From NCBI GenBank assembly GCA_002409525.1, contig DHNM01000004.1, positions 1 through 40,019 of the forward strand: a stretch of 40,019 nucleotides of DNA, written 5' to 3'. The DNA is from Eubacterium sp. UBA5416 (GTDB taxonomy: Bacteria; Bacillota; Clostridia; Lachnospirales; Lachnospiraceae). This document shows positions 32,237 through 40,010 of the stretch, piece after piece (positions within the stretch are counted from its first letter, which is position 1; each line of letters opens with the position of its first letter). The translations under genes were made by a program, and so were the position numbers. The notes below the pieces were generated by a model that ran no database searches, was not told the DNA's origin, and saw only the letters and a program-made list of their open reading frames with translations.

Positions 32237-33814
32237 CTACTTTTTAGGTAGTTTTGGATATACGGTTATCACGACATCAGCAGCGTCTCTTTTGCCTTTC
32301 TGCGCAGGCTTTTCTTTTATATAATCTATATGGTCAATTACCTGTTTCAACATTGCGTTTTTCGTCATCGGGTCTTCTATGTCCATGTATGTCTTAACTA
32401 TCTCCTGTATTCTCGGAACAAAATTACTGTTTGCTTTTTGCAGATATTGTTCTTGTTCCATCCGTTCCTGTTCGGAGGCAAGAGCCTGTTCTAGATCGGA
32501 AATATTCTTTTCCAGTATATCATTTCGTTTTAAGAATGTCTCTGTATCATAGATCTCTTTTTCCAACAGGTCATATGTTTTTTCTAACTGTTTTCTGCGG
32601 TCGACCAATTCCGATTTTATCTGTTCAATTATCTTCTCATGGTCCGTTCCATCTTCTGGATTAGTAGCGCCAGGTATAATATCAGCTTTATAATCCTCTA
32701 ATTGCTCAGCTAAGCCCTCAATAATCTTATTCTCAATAAGGTAGATTGGAGCAGATACGTTGTCACAGCCACGAGATGGGCACATGAGCGAATAATATCC
32801 TGCTTTGGTGTTGCTGTATACCCTTGTCATTAATTTGCCGCATTTGCCGCAAAATACGAGCCCTGTTAGTGGGTTCTTAATTGTCTTGTTGCTTACAATC
32901 GGATAATTAGAACGAGATTCAAGTATTCTTTGAGCCTCGTCAAATGTTTCCTGATCTATGATCGGTTCGTGTAGTCCATCCACAACTGGGCACTCTTTGT
33001 CCTTTGGCCTTGTAATAACTACTTTTCCATTTCGCATATTTTTCTTGTAAGGTCGCCACTGCCAGCGGATCTTGCCTGTATACGTTGGATTAGTCAGGAT
33101 ATCTTTGATGGTGGAAGATGACCAGGAATCACTCACTTGAGGTTTTATGCCTAATTTATCCAGTTTCTTTGCGATGCGGTACATCCCTAATCTGCGATAT
33201 GTTCCATTTTCCTGTAGTTCCCCTTTGGTGTACAGATCATAAATCAGGCGTACAATATCTGCCTGATCGTTAATTTGTAATGTATTGCCACTGCCATCTT
33301 TACATTTTACTTTATCATAGCCCAGAGGAGCAGTACCAGCTATATATTTACCTTCCTGAAACGCTGCGATCTTGCCTCGTTGCAGTCTGCGGTTTATGGT
33401 TTTGTATTCTCGCCGGCTCATAAACAATCCAAACTCAAAATATTCTTCATCAAACTCATTTGTTGGATCGTATGTTTTTGCAAGTGTAATAATTTTAGTG
33501 TTTGACAACTGAAAGGTCTGCGATACAAGACCTTGATCCATAGTATCGCCCCTTGCTAATCGTTCCACCTCTACCACTAGCACACCGGTCCATTTTCCCT
33601 GCTCCACATCCGATAGTAGTTTCTGCATCTGTGGGCGTGCAGCAATAGTATCTCCGGAAACGATTTCTTCATAAATTTCAGATACAGATATCTTCATTCT
33701 CTTTGCCAAGTCAAGAAGAATTTTTTTGTGCCGTGCAAGAGTTTCGCCCTCTCCACGCATCTCCGCATCCATGTCCGCTCTGGACTTTCGTAGATACATA
33801 CAATATTTTTTCAT
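32237..33814 (-). CDS. Large serine recombinase (integrase)
   Basis: The 525-residue protein has a resolvase domain (about 1-150; catalytic Ser11 in YLRKSRAD, and VEVERLARG), a recombinase domain (about 165-290), a zinc ribbon (FCGKCGKLM with MCPSRGCD) and a C-terminal coiled coil (about 390-470) used for synapsis control. Such enzymes integrate phages at short att sites and excise them with a directionality factor. The stop codon lies about 15 bp from the attachment site. A terminator (33851-33876) separates it from the upstream genes, and no clear promoter is visible in the remaining 36 bp. Confidence 0.93.
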   Translation of the reverse strand: MKKYCMYLRKSRADMDAEMRGEGETLARHKKILLDLAKRMKISVSEIYEEIVSGDTIAARPQMQKLLSDVEQGKWTGVLVVEVERLARGDTMDQGLVSQTFQLSNTKIITLAKTYDPTNEFDEEYFEFGLFMSRREYKTINRRLQRGKIAAFQEGKYIAGTAPLGYDKVKCKDGSGNTLQINDQADIVRLIYDLYTKGELQENGTYRRLGMYRIAKKLDKLGIKPQVSDSWSSSTIKDILTNPTYTGKIRWQWRPYKKNMRNGKVVITRPKDKECPVVDGLHEPIIDQETFDEAQRILESRSNYPIVSNKTIKNPLTGLVFCGKCGKLMTRVYSNTKAGYYSLMCPSRGCDNVSAPIYLIENKIIEGLAEQLEDYKADIIPGATNPEDGTDHEKIIEQIKSELVDRRKQLEKTYDLLEKEIYDTETFLKRNDILEKNISDLEQALASEQERMEQEQYLQKANSNFVPRIQEIVKTYMDIEDPMTKNAMLKQVIDHIDYIKEKPAQKGKRDAADVVITVYPKLPKK

Positions 33815-33850
33815 GTATTCCTTTCATTCAAAATATATATTTTAAAAATA

Positions 33851-33876
33851 CCCAGTGAATCAAACCACTGGGCATT
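33851..33876 (-). terminator. Bidirectional terminator upstream of the recombinase gene
   Basis: CCCAGTG (33851-33857) / CACTGGG (33866-33872), flanked by AAAAATA and CATTTTAA, so it can end transcription in both directions. Confidence 0.75.
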
Positions 33877-33900
33877 TTAATTATCAACTGATTTCGCTAA

Positions 33901-34149
33901 CTACTTGATAGGCCACGAGTTACCGCAGTTCTGACATAAACATATTTTTTCATTTTTGAATTTTGATTTTTCCTTGCCTTTGGACTTTTTCCATACAAGA
34001 TTTGACATACCAAGTGTACTAACTGCGGCTAGACCTCTTGCTGCATTGTTCATATGCCCACCTATTCCATTACCATGTTTCTTTGTTTTGCCACCTGTTT
34101 GTACCATTTCAATGGACACATTTTCACTTCCACATTTAGGACATTTCAT
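33901..34149 (-). CDS. Small zinc-ribbon protein of unknown function
   Basis: The 82-residue protein begins MKCPKCGSENV and ends with CLCQNCGNSW, giving two CxxC pairs that should hold one zinc. The middle is glycine-, alanine- and lysine-rich (GNGIGGHMNNAARGLAAVSTLGMSN). Similar short double-CxxC proteins occur in phage lysogeny modules, but no function is known to me. It is downstream of the ImmA-like gene and followed by the terminator. Confidence 0.7.
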   Translation of the reverse strand: MKCPKCGSENVSIEMVQTGGKTKKHGNGIGGHMNNAARGLAAVSTLGMSNLVWKKSKGKEKSKFKNEKICLCQNCGNSWPIK

Positions 34150-34210
34150 ATTTTTTTCCTCTCTTTCCCTTTATATGTATATGTTAAGCTTTTCAGCCAC
34201 AACATTCTAA

Positions 34211-34684
34211 TTAATTATAATCAATCTTTGCAATACCATAATACGGTTCGAAGCATATAATATAGTTGTCTACTGTAGTACAAACTCCATATTTGCTACG
34301 ATAACAATTTATTACCTCAGTAAGGTATTCTTCGGTCACATCCAAAAATTCTGCTGTTTCTTCCCATGACTGACAACCGTGATTAAAAGATTGTATTAAA
34401 CCTTGTAATCCAACTTTTTTATTGTATCCCCAGAGCCTAGCTTTATATTCCTGCTTTTTGTTACCAGTTTCATCTTGACTTACTATATCTCCTGAAGTCG
34501 TGTAATAATGTCCTAACTCTTCAGCCAGGACACAAGATTTTTCAACCGAAGATGAAATGTTTTTACGAATAGCTACGCGATTCCCATATATTCGTCCATC
34601 ATTATCATTCAAAGCTTTTTCCTTTACGATAATTCTTTCTGTTTCTGCTTCAATTAGCAGATCGTCATATGTCACTACTATCAT
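34211..34684 (-). CDS. ImmA/IrrE-like protein
   Basis: The 157-residue protein has the ImmA/IrrE family layout, with the active-site helix reading CVLAEELGHYYTTSGDI (about 51-67). The canonical HExxH is altered: the first His position is Glu (EELGH), so normal zinc protease activity is doubtful although close phage relatives share this form. In ICEBs1, ImmA cleaves the ImmR repressor to start induction. It lies 14 bp downstream of the XRE repressor gene, which supports a repressor-partner role. Confidence 0.78.
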   Translation of the reverse strand: MIVVTYDDLLIEAETERIIVKEKALNDNDGRIYGNRVAIRKNISSSVEKSCVLAEELGHYYTTSGDIVSQDETGNKKQEYKARLWGYNKKVGLQGLIQSFNHGCQSWEETAEFLDVTEEYLTEVINCYRSKYGVCTTVDNYIICFEPYYGIAKIDYN

Positions 34685-34698
34685 CCTCCCATTTTATG

Positions 34699-35145
34699 CT
34701 ACTCCCATTCCTTTGAATCCTTCATAATTGCATCATCATGAGCCTGTCCCTCAGCGGTCTGCTTTATATCAGTTCTTGCATGTGCAGCATTAAGAATGGG
34801 CGTACTGTTTTCTACATAGTCTGGGTTTCCAACAAGAACTTGAGAATAATCATACAGCTTCTTTTTCCCTTTAATATTCATCATGTGAACGTTTTTCATT
34901 ATTTCTGATTCAACAGATGAATGTGTATCTACAGGATTCTCAGAGTTTTGCCATCCCATTAAATAAGCAGGAGATACATGTAATAATGATGCGATCTTTT
35001 CTATCTTGTCTGAAGGAATATTTGTAATAATGTTATTCTCGTATTTATATAAAGTCTGCTTTGAAACATCTATTTTATCTGCAAAATTGACTTGACTAAT
35101 ACCAGATCTGACCCTTAAATCTTTTATTCTATCGCCGATAGTCAT
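34699..35145 (-). CDS. XRE-family phage repressor
   Basis: The 148-residue protein has an N-terminal helix-turn-helix (residues about 5-65; SGISQVNFADKIDVSKQTLYKYE) and a linker ending in NAAHARTDIKQTAEGQAHDDAIM, a tail seen in many repressors paired with ImmA-like genes. It should bind the 17-bp GTAAC operators next to its own promoter and keep the early genes off. AGGAGG is upstream. Confidence 0.87.
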   Translation of the reverse strand: MTIGDRIKDLRVRSGISQVNFADKIDVSKQTLYKYENNIITNIPSDKIEKIASLLHVSPAYLMGWQNSENPVDTHSSVESEIMKNVHMMNIKGKKKLYDYSQVLVGNPDYVENSTPILNAAHARTDIKQTAEGQAHDDAIMKDSKEWE

Positions 35146-35167
35146 CTACTTTCCTCCTAAAATTACT

Positions 35168-35184
35168 GTAACTTGATAATAGCA
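35168..35184. promoter_or_regulatory. Operator O1 (half site), overlapping the repressor promoter
   Basis: GTAACTTGATAA is one good half of the 17-bp operator; the other half is degenerate. It overlaps the -10 of the leftward promoter, which fits autoregulation. Confidence 0.55.
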
Positions 35185-35204
35185 CAAAAAGGTTATGAAA
35201 TCAA
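35176..35204 (-). promoter_or_regulatory. Leftward lysogeny promoter
   Basis: TTGATT (complement 35199-35204), a 17-bp spacer and TATTAT (complement 35176-35181), 31 bp before the repressor start. Confidence 0.7.
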
Positions 35205-35209
35205 GAAAA

Positions 35210-35226
35210 ATATCTTGACAAGTTAC
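35210..35226. promoter_or_regulatory. Operator O2, overlapping the rightward -35
   Basis: ATATCTTGACAAGTTAC: the right half matches GTTAC with CAA before it, the left is degenerate. It covers the TTGACA of the rightward promoter. Confidence 0.55.
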
Positions 35227-35242
35227 TATAAAGTGTTATGAT
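35215..35242 (+). promoter_or_regulatory. Rightward early promoter
   Basis: TTGACA (35215-35220), a 16-bp spacer and TATGAT (35237-35242), between O2 and O3 and divergent from the lysogeny promoter. Confidence 0.75.
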
Positions 35243-35246
35243 GTAA

Positions 35247-35263
35247 GTAACCTGATAAGTTAC
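35247..35263. promoter_or_regulatory. Operator O3, before the Cro-like gene
   Basis: GTAACCTGATAAGTTAC, a 17-bp inverted repeat lying at the start of the early transcript, just before AAAGGAGGTGAT. Confidence 0.8.
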
Positions 35264-35278
35264 AAAGGAGGTGATGTG

Positions 35279-35479
35279 ATGATCAGGACATACGCACTCA
35301 AGGGAGAGATTGCGAGAAATGGGGTTTCCCAAAAAAGAGTAGCCGAGATGATTGGAATTACACCAAAAACATTTTATGTAAAAATGAAAAATGGCGTTTT
35401 TGGAAGCGACGAAATCCAGATTATGATCGATAATCTTCATATTAAAGATCCTATGAGTATTTTTTTTGCAAAGGAGTAA
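35279..35479 (+). CDS. Cro-like small helix-turn-helix protein
   Basis: About 66 residues. The helix-turn-helix is visible (GVSQKRVAEMIGITPKTFYVKMKNG), in a short basic protein without a tail, as for phage Cro-type regulators. AAAGGAGGTGAT is an almost perfect ribosome site; ATG35279 has the better spacing than GTG35276. The gene begins right after operator O3 and its stop codon lies inside O4, so its own expression is bracketed by operators. Confidence 0.78.
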   Translation: MIRTYALKGEIARNGVSQKRVAEMIGITPKTFYVKMKNGVFGSDEIQIMIDNLHIKDPMSIFFAKE

Positions 35480-35492
35480 CCTTACAAGTTAC
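35476..35492. promoter_or_regulatory. Operator O4, at the end of the Cro-like gene
   Basis: GTAACCTTACAAGTTAC is the cleanest inverted repeat of the set. It overlaps the stop codon of the Cro-like gene, 229 bp from O3. No clear promoter is beside it, so it may serve as a distant site for looping. Confidence 0.75.
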
Positions 35493-35571
35493 AGTATAAG
35501 GAAAAGGAAGAATAAGTCAATCGATTCAGGAAAGTCGTACAAACAGTAGTTCATATCAATAAAAGAGGGAG

Positions 35572-35823
35572 GTGAGAGCAACGATCATACGTGAAATCAA
35601 ATCCGGAAATGCAACGATCAGGATTGACGATACTTACTGCAAGAATACAACGAATGAAGAAGTCAAAGAGATTTTGAAAAATGTCTCAGCCATTGCATCT
35701 GAATATTACAGATCAAAGGCATTGCAAGAAAAAAAAAGAAAGAAAGCAGTATCTGCGGGGAGGAGAAAACATGAAGGAGATCATGATGTACATACGGGCA
35801 TCGATTCTGTCAGTGGCACTTAG
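35572..35823 (+). CDS. Small early phage protein, unknown
   Basis: Up to 83 residues, starting MRATIIREIKSGNATIRIDD, a pattern I recall only as short uncharacterised proteins of Clostridia phages. The C-terminal half is basic. The start is awkward: GTG35572 overlaps its own ribosome site GAGGGAGG, and no ATG follows in frame near it. The 3' end overlaps the next gene. Confidence 0.5.
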   Translation: MRATIIREIKSGNATIRIDDTYCKNTTNEEVKEILKNVSAIASEYYRSKALQEKKRKKAVSAGRRKHEGDHDVHTGIDSVSGT

Positions 35824-36001
35824 CTTTGTAGTGTTCTGCGGGATGTTTTCTTCGGGTGTGGAGATGATCGAGGCGATATGTAACAGCCTGTGGGTTTACT
35901 TAATGATTTACCTTATAACCCTGGCAATCATTGAGGAAGGGAGAAAGATGTATGACAAGAGAAGAAAAAATCGCAGTCATCATGCAGCACATATCAGATG
36001 A
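35771..36001 (+). CDS. Small membrane protein, unknown
   Basis: The 76-residue protein starts at ATG35771 after GGGGAGGAG. Two hydrophobic stretches (about residues 9-24 and 39-54) suggest two membrane spans, with a basic C-terminal end (KMYDKRRKNRSHH). No family is recognised; position among early genes makes a holin unlikely. It overlaps the genes on both sides. Confidence 0.55.
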   Translation: MKEIMMYIRASILSVALSFVVFCGMFSSGVEMIEAICNSLWVYLMIYLITLAIIEEGRKMYDKRRKNRSHHAAHIR

Positions 36002-36167
36002 AGTACATGAAATACCTCGCTATGAAGAACAGCGTTGGAAACTTACAATAGCAAATGCTTTGAAAGACATAGAAAAAGGTCCTGAGAGCAGCAACCCTCA
36101 GGGCCTAAAGATTAGAAAACCCACCTATATTATAAAACACAATGAAGCATTTGACAACGGAGAATAG
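35952..36167 (+). CDS. Small early phage protein, unknown
   Basis: The 71-residue soluble protein starts MTREEKIAVIMQHISDEVHEIP. I use ATG35952, which has GGAAGGGAG upstream; the longer frame from TTG35931 lacks one. The gene overlaps the end of the membrane protein gene by 50 bp and is 6 bp before the YqaJ gene, so it is probably translated with it. Confidence 0.55.
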   Translation: MTREEKIAVIMQHISDEVHEIPRYEEQRWKLTIANALKDIEKGPESSNPQGLKIRKPTYIIKHNEAFDNGE

Positions 36168-36173
36168 GGTCTT

Positions 36174-36836
36174 ATGAAAGAAATATACACCATAATCGAT
36201 ACAAAAGACCATGATGCCTGGCTGAAAGCCCGTACCTATGGAATCGGTGGATCCGATGCCGCTGCTGTCCTGGGCCTTACTCCATACAAGACAAACACAG
36301 AATTGTATGAGGAAAAGACAGGGCAGTGGACTCCGGAAGATATTTCGGACAAGCCCTATGTAAAATACGGCACCATGGCCGAACCGCTGATCCGGAAACT
36401 CTTTGCATTAGATTATCCGGAATATACAGTTGAGTATCATGAGAACAGAATATTGAGAAGTAACAAACATCCCTTTATGCAGGCTTCACTGGACGGAGAA
36501 CTTACCGATCAGGATGGCCGCCGGGGTATTTTAGAGATTAAAACCAGCAACATCAGGAACGGAAGAATGTTCGACAAATGGAAAAACCGGATCCCGGATA
36601 ACTACTACATACAGGTTTTACATTACCTACTTGTTACAGGTTATCAATTTGTAGTCCTGCGGGCCCATCTAAAAACAGACTGGGGCGCTGCGGATCGACA
36701 GACATCGGTCCGGCATTACTTTATCGAACGGCAAGAGGTTACCGATGATCTGGACATGCTTCTGGAAGCGGAGCAGAGATTTTGGAACTATGTGGAGAGC
36801 GGCAGGAAACCGCCACTGATATTACCAGAAATTTAG
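36174..36836 (+). CDS. YqaJ-family phage exonuclease
   Basis: A 220-residue YqaJ/lambda-exonuclease-type nuclease. The PD-(D/E)xK core is visible: GIGGSDAAAVLG near 23-34, E70, D107 in ASLDGEL, E121-I-K123 in LEIKTS and Q147. It should degrade 5' strands at DNA ends to give 3' overhangs for RecT. Together with the DUF1351 and RecT genes it forms the phage single-strand-annealing recombination cassette. Confidence 0.88.
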   Translation: MKEIYTIIDTKDHDAWLKARTYGIGGSDAAAVLGLTPYKTNTELYEEKTGQWTPEDISDKPYVKYGTMAEPLIRKLFALDYPEYTVEYHENRILRSNKHPFMQASLDGELTDQDGRRGILEIKTSNIRNGRMFDKWKNRIPDNYYIQVLHYLLVTGYQFVVLRAHLKTDWGAADRQTSVRHYFIERQEVTDDLDMLLEAEQRFWNYVESGRKPPLILPEI

Positions 36837-36845
36837 GAGGATTAT

Positions 36846-37739
36846 ATGGAACTGAGAATTATGAGCCCACAGGAAGACGGATTCGTGAAAGAAATACAGT
36901 GGAACAATGAAGAACTGAAACAGGAAATTACTGCAACGATGCAGGAATATAAGTCCCTTGCATTTACAGCCGACAATATTAAGGATGCAAAAGTTGATCG
37001 GGCGAAGTTGAACAAGCTGAGAACAGCATTTGAGGATGAACGAAAGAAAGTCAAAAAGCTTTGCATGGAGCCGTACAACAAGTTTGAGAGACAGGTGAAG
37101 GAAATCATCAAGCTGATTGATGAACCCATTGCTCTTATTGACTCGCAGATCAGGGAAGTTGACGATCAGGAAAGAAAGCAGAAACAAAAAGATATTCAAG
37201 ATCTGTTTTCGTCAATTGGTTTCCAACCTTTCGTAACTCTGGATATGATTTTCGATAATAAATGGCTGAATAAAACCGTATCACTTTCGAAAATTGAGGA
37301 ACAGATGAAGTCCCGGATGTTTCAGATCGGCAATGAACTTGAAACAATCCGTAAGCTTCCAGAATTTAGCTTTGAGGCGAAGGAATTATATAAGAGAACT
37401 TTGGACCTTTCGAAAGCGATCCAGGAAGGCCAGAGGCTGGCAGAAATGCAGAAACGGAAGCTTGCTTATGAAGCAGAGCAGAAGGCCAGAGCTGAGGAAC
37501 AGAAGCGTCAGGAAGAACTGAGACAGAAAGAAGCAGCACAGAAGGTTGAAGCGAAAAAGAACCAGCAAACAGCTGTTGAAACTCCGAAGGCAGAAGAAAA
37601 ACCCACAGTAGAAGCAGCGCATCAGGAATCTGATCCAATTATGAGCATTGATTTCAGAGCATGGGGCACAAGAGAACAACTGATGGGGATCCGTCAATAC
37701 ATGTTAGATAGCAACATCAAATTTGGGAAGGTGGAATAA
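36846..37739 (+). CDS. DUF1351 domain protein of the recombination cassette
   Basis: The 297-residue protein is highly charged and mostly helical, with long coiled-coil predictions (about 15-110 and 175-240) and a C-terminal region rich in E, K, A and Q. It belongs to the DUF1351 family, commonly found between or beside YqaJ and RecT genes. The function is unknown; a structural or coupling role with the exonuclease and annealing protein is inferred from context. Confidence 0.8.
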   Translation: MELRIMSPQEDGFVKEIQWNNEELKQEITATMQEYKSLAFTADNIKDAKVDRAKLNKLRTAFEDERKKVKKLCMEPYNKFERQVKEIIKLIDEPIALIDSQIREVDDQERKQKQKDIQDLFSSIGFQPFVTLDMIFDNKWLNKTVSLSKIEEQMKSRMFQIGNELETIRKLPEFSFEAKELYKRTLDLSKAIQEGQRLAEMQKRKLAYEAEQKARAEEQKRQEELRQKEAAQKVEAKKNQQTAVETPKAEEKPTVEAAHQESDPIMSIDFRAWGTREQLMGIRQYMLDSNIKFGKVE

Positions 37740-37742
37740 GAC

Positions 37743-38690
37743 ATGGCAGTACAGAACAGTTTAGCACGAGGACAGAAACAAACAGGAATGGCAGCATTCC
37801 TGACAAGAGACGCGGTAAAAAATCAGATTAGAAGCATTGTAGGTGGCAAAGACAGCGCTCGATTTATTTCAAGCATTATTTCGGCGGTACAGACAACTCC
37901 GGCATTGCAGGAGTGTACAAACCCAAGCATCCTCTCTGCAGCACTTTTGGGACAGGCCCTGAACCTTTCCCCATCCCCTCAACTTGGACAGTATTACATG
38001 GTTCCCTTCGATAACCGAAAGAAGGGATGCAAAGAAGCTCAGTTCCAATTAGGTTATAAAGGATATCTTCAGCTGGCAGAGCGTTCCGGTTATTACAAGA
38101 AATTAAATGTATTACCGATTAAAGATGGCGAACTGATCCGGTATGATCCACTGGAAGAGGAGATTGAAGTCGATCTCATTGAGGACGATGTGGTTCGGGA
38201 AGAAACTCCCTCCATTGGATACTACGCAATGTTCGAATATGCAAATGGATTCCGAAAGACTATGTACTGGTCAAAAAGAAAGATGATGGCACATGCAGAA
38301 AAATATTCTTTTGCTTTCCGTAAAAACGGCGGAGGAAAATCACTTGAATTGTTGGAAGAGGGGAAAATACCCACAAAGGACCTATGGAAGTACTCCTCGT
38401 TTTGGTTTAAAGACTTCGACAGCATGGCAATGAAGACGATGCTCCGACAGCTGATTTCCAAGTGGGGAATTATGAGCATTGATTTGCAGAATGCGATTGA
38501 GAAAGATATGGCAGTGATCAAAGATGATGGGCAGCCTGATTACGTCGACAATGAACCACAGGATGATGTAGTAGAAGATCAGGAATACAAGGAATCAGAA
38601 TCCCAGGAAGTACAGAAGCAATCTGATCAGGCACAACCGGAAATTAGCCAAGGGAAACAGATGAGTATGGAAGACGCATTCTTTAGTTAA
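37743..38690 (+). CDS. recT: RecT-family single-strand annealing protein
   Basis: The 315-residue protein matches RecT: an N-terminal MTRD-type start, the LSAALLGQALNLSPSPQLGQYYMVPF and FQLGYKGYLQLAERSG segments, and an acidic, glutamine-rich tail. It anneals complementary single strands exposed by the YqaJ exonuclease. It starts 4 bp after the DUF1351 gene. Confidence 0.93.
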   Translation: MAVQNSLARGQKQTGMAAFLTRDAVKNQIRSIVGGKDSARFISSIISAVQTTPALQECTNPSILSAALLGQALNLSPSPQLGQYYMVPFDNRKKGCKEAQFQLGYKGYLQLAERSGYYKKLNVLPIKDGELIRYDPLEEEIEVDLIEDDVVREETPSIGYYAMFEYANGFRKTMYWSKRKMMAHAEKYSFAFRKNGGGKSLELLEEGKIPTKDLWKYSSFWFKDFDSMAMKTMLRQLISKWGIMSIDLQNAIEKDMAVIKDDGQPDYVDNEPQDDVVEDQEYKESESQEVQKQSDQAQPEISQGKQMSMEDAFFS

Positions 38691-38747
38691 TTTAGACTCG
38701 TAAGCGATCTATTTAGATCATTTATATATCATGGAAAATAAACATAT

Positions 38748-38775
38748 GCCTGCTGGATCACGAGTGCCGGCAGGC
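38748..38775 (+). promoter_or_regulatory. Hairpin before the early gene at 38789
   Basis: GCCTGCTGG (38748-38756) / CCGGCAGGC (38767-38775), nine pairs with one G-U, no T-run. The ribosome site AAAGGAG follows directly. It may protect or space the leader. Confidence 0.5.
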
Positions 38776-38788
38776 GGAAAGGAGCTTT

Positions 38789-39214
38789 ATGAAACATATC
38801 GATATGGAAAACTTCGCAGGAGGAGCTTTTACAACACAAATCAATCACGAATTAAAGAAAATAACCGAGAACATTCAGGACCCCAATACGGATGCCACTG
38901 CGAAGCGCAAAATCACAGTTATAATCGAATTTAAGCCAAATGATGATAGAAACTTTGTCACTACAGGAGTACAGGCAAAAGCCACACTTGCACCGGCACT
39001 GGGTGCCGTTACTGCGATAAGTATGGGACGCGATATTAAGACCGGAGAAGTGGAAGCTGTAGAAATCGGGAGTCAGATACCTGGGCAGATGTCAATCGAG
39101 GATGTAGACGCGGATCGGACGGAAGGTGTTAAGAAAGTGGATCCATCTACTGGCGAAATCTATGAGGCATCCCATGACAGTGTTATTAATTTGAAGGACA
39201 GAAAACAAGCATAG
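38789..39214 (+). CDS. Replication-terminator-protein-like phage protein
   Basis: The 141-residue protein begins MKHIDMENFAGGAFTTQINHEL and has a central ITVIIEFKPNDDR stretch; it resembles the phage proteins often labelled replication terminator protein in Clostridia. Function is not established. It follows RecT in many phages of this group. AAAGGAG is upstream. Confidence 0.65.
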   Translation: MKHIDMENFAGGAFTTQINHELKKITENIQDPNTDATAKRKITVIIEFKPNDDRNFVTTGVQAKATLAPALGAVTAISMGRDIKTGEVEAVEIGSQIPGQMSIEDVDADRTEGVKKVDPSTGEIYEASHDSVINLKDRKQA

Positions 39215-39227
39215 GAGGATAAGAAAG

Positions 39228-39959
39228 ATGATTAAAGAAGCAATGCAGTATATAGCGTCATTAAAAGAAGAAGCTATGGAGCCGCAAATAATAGACATCG
39301 CTGGAAAGACTTATTGTAACAAAGATCTCAAGCTCTATGATGAAGAACCAATGGCAGTACCCATCGGATCCACTACACTTTCTGCTATGGTTGATTACAT
39401 TAAAAGCTGCAGTAAAGAGCTTCGAGAAGACATGATTCTTCACGTTGTAAGGCCTACAGAAGTCAAATTATACTCCGGACTTACAGAAGACCGTACAAGA
39501 GAATATCTTTTTCAGTGTAATGCACAGGTACCTGGATTTGAATTTGACCGTTGGTACGATCAGGAGCGCTTCTTAATTGAAACACAGGCTAATTTCGAAA
39601 TGGCTGGAGATATGAATATTATTTTACAGGTTGCCGGCAACGTGGAATCTAATGCAACGGCAAACTATGGTGACGATGGAGTAAGCCAGAAGACAACGAT
39701 CCATCAAGGAATTGCTTCAAAAGCCGATGTTATTGTTCCGAACCCAGTGACTCTTGTCCCTTATCGGACCTTCCTGGAGGTTGAACAGCCTTCCAGTCAG
39801 TTCGTTTTCCGAATTAAAGATCAGGATGGACAGCCAGCTTTTAAGATTGTAGAAGCAGAAGGTGGTCTCTGGAAGAATGAAGCTATGAAGAGTATTAAAT
39901 ATTACTTTGCAGAGCAGATCCCAGAAGACTTAAAGAAGAGAATTACCATTATTGCATAA
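39228..39959 (+). CDS. Early phage protein, unknown (possibly DUF2303-like)
   Basis: The 243-residue acidic protein has no membrane segment. A central segment (VRPTEVKLYSGLTEDRTREYLF) and late PSSQFVFRIKDQDGQPAFKIVEAEGG are distinct but I do not recognise a confident family; the layout is reminiscent of DUF2303 phage proteins. AGGAGG precedes the ATG. It follows the preceding gene by 13 bp and is followed by a hairpin. Confidence 0.55.
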   Translation: MIKEAMQYIASLKEEAMEPQIIDIAGKTYCNKDLKLYDEEPMAVPIGSTTLSAMVDYIKSCSKELREDMILHVVRPTEVKLYSGLTEDRTREYLFQCNAQVPGFEFDRWYDQERFLIETQANFEMAGDMNIILQVAGNVESNATANYGDDGVSQKTTIHQGIASKADVIVPNPVTLVPYRTFLEVEQPSSQFVFRIKDQDGQPAFKIVEAEGGLWKNEAMKSIKYYFAEQIPEDLKKRITIIA

Positions 39960-39966
39960 ACATTGT

Positions 39967-39994
39967 TTCCCTGCTTCCTTTTGGCGGCAGGGAA
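39967..39994 (+). promoter_or_regulatory. Hairpin before the last gene
   Basis: TTCCCTGC (39967-39974) / GCAGGGAA (39987-39994), eight pairs, no T-run. Similar in stem core and position to the hairpin at 38748. Confidence 0.5.
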
Positions 39995-40010
39995 TTGAAA
40001 GGACAAGACT

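Noticed and set aside
38731..38934. Short plus-strand frame starting before the gene at 38789
   Set aside because: It overlaps a better gene in another frame and has no ribosome site; the hairpin lies inside it.
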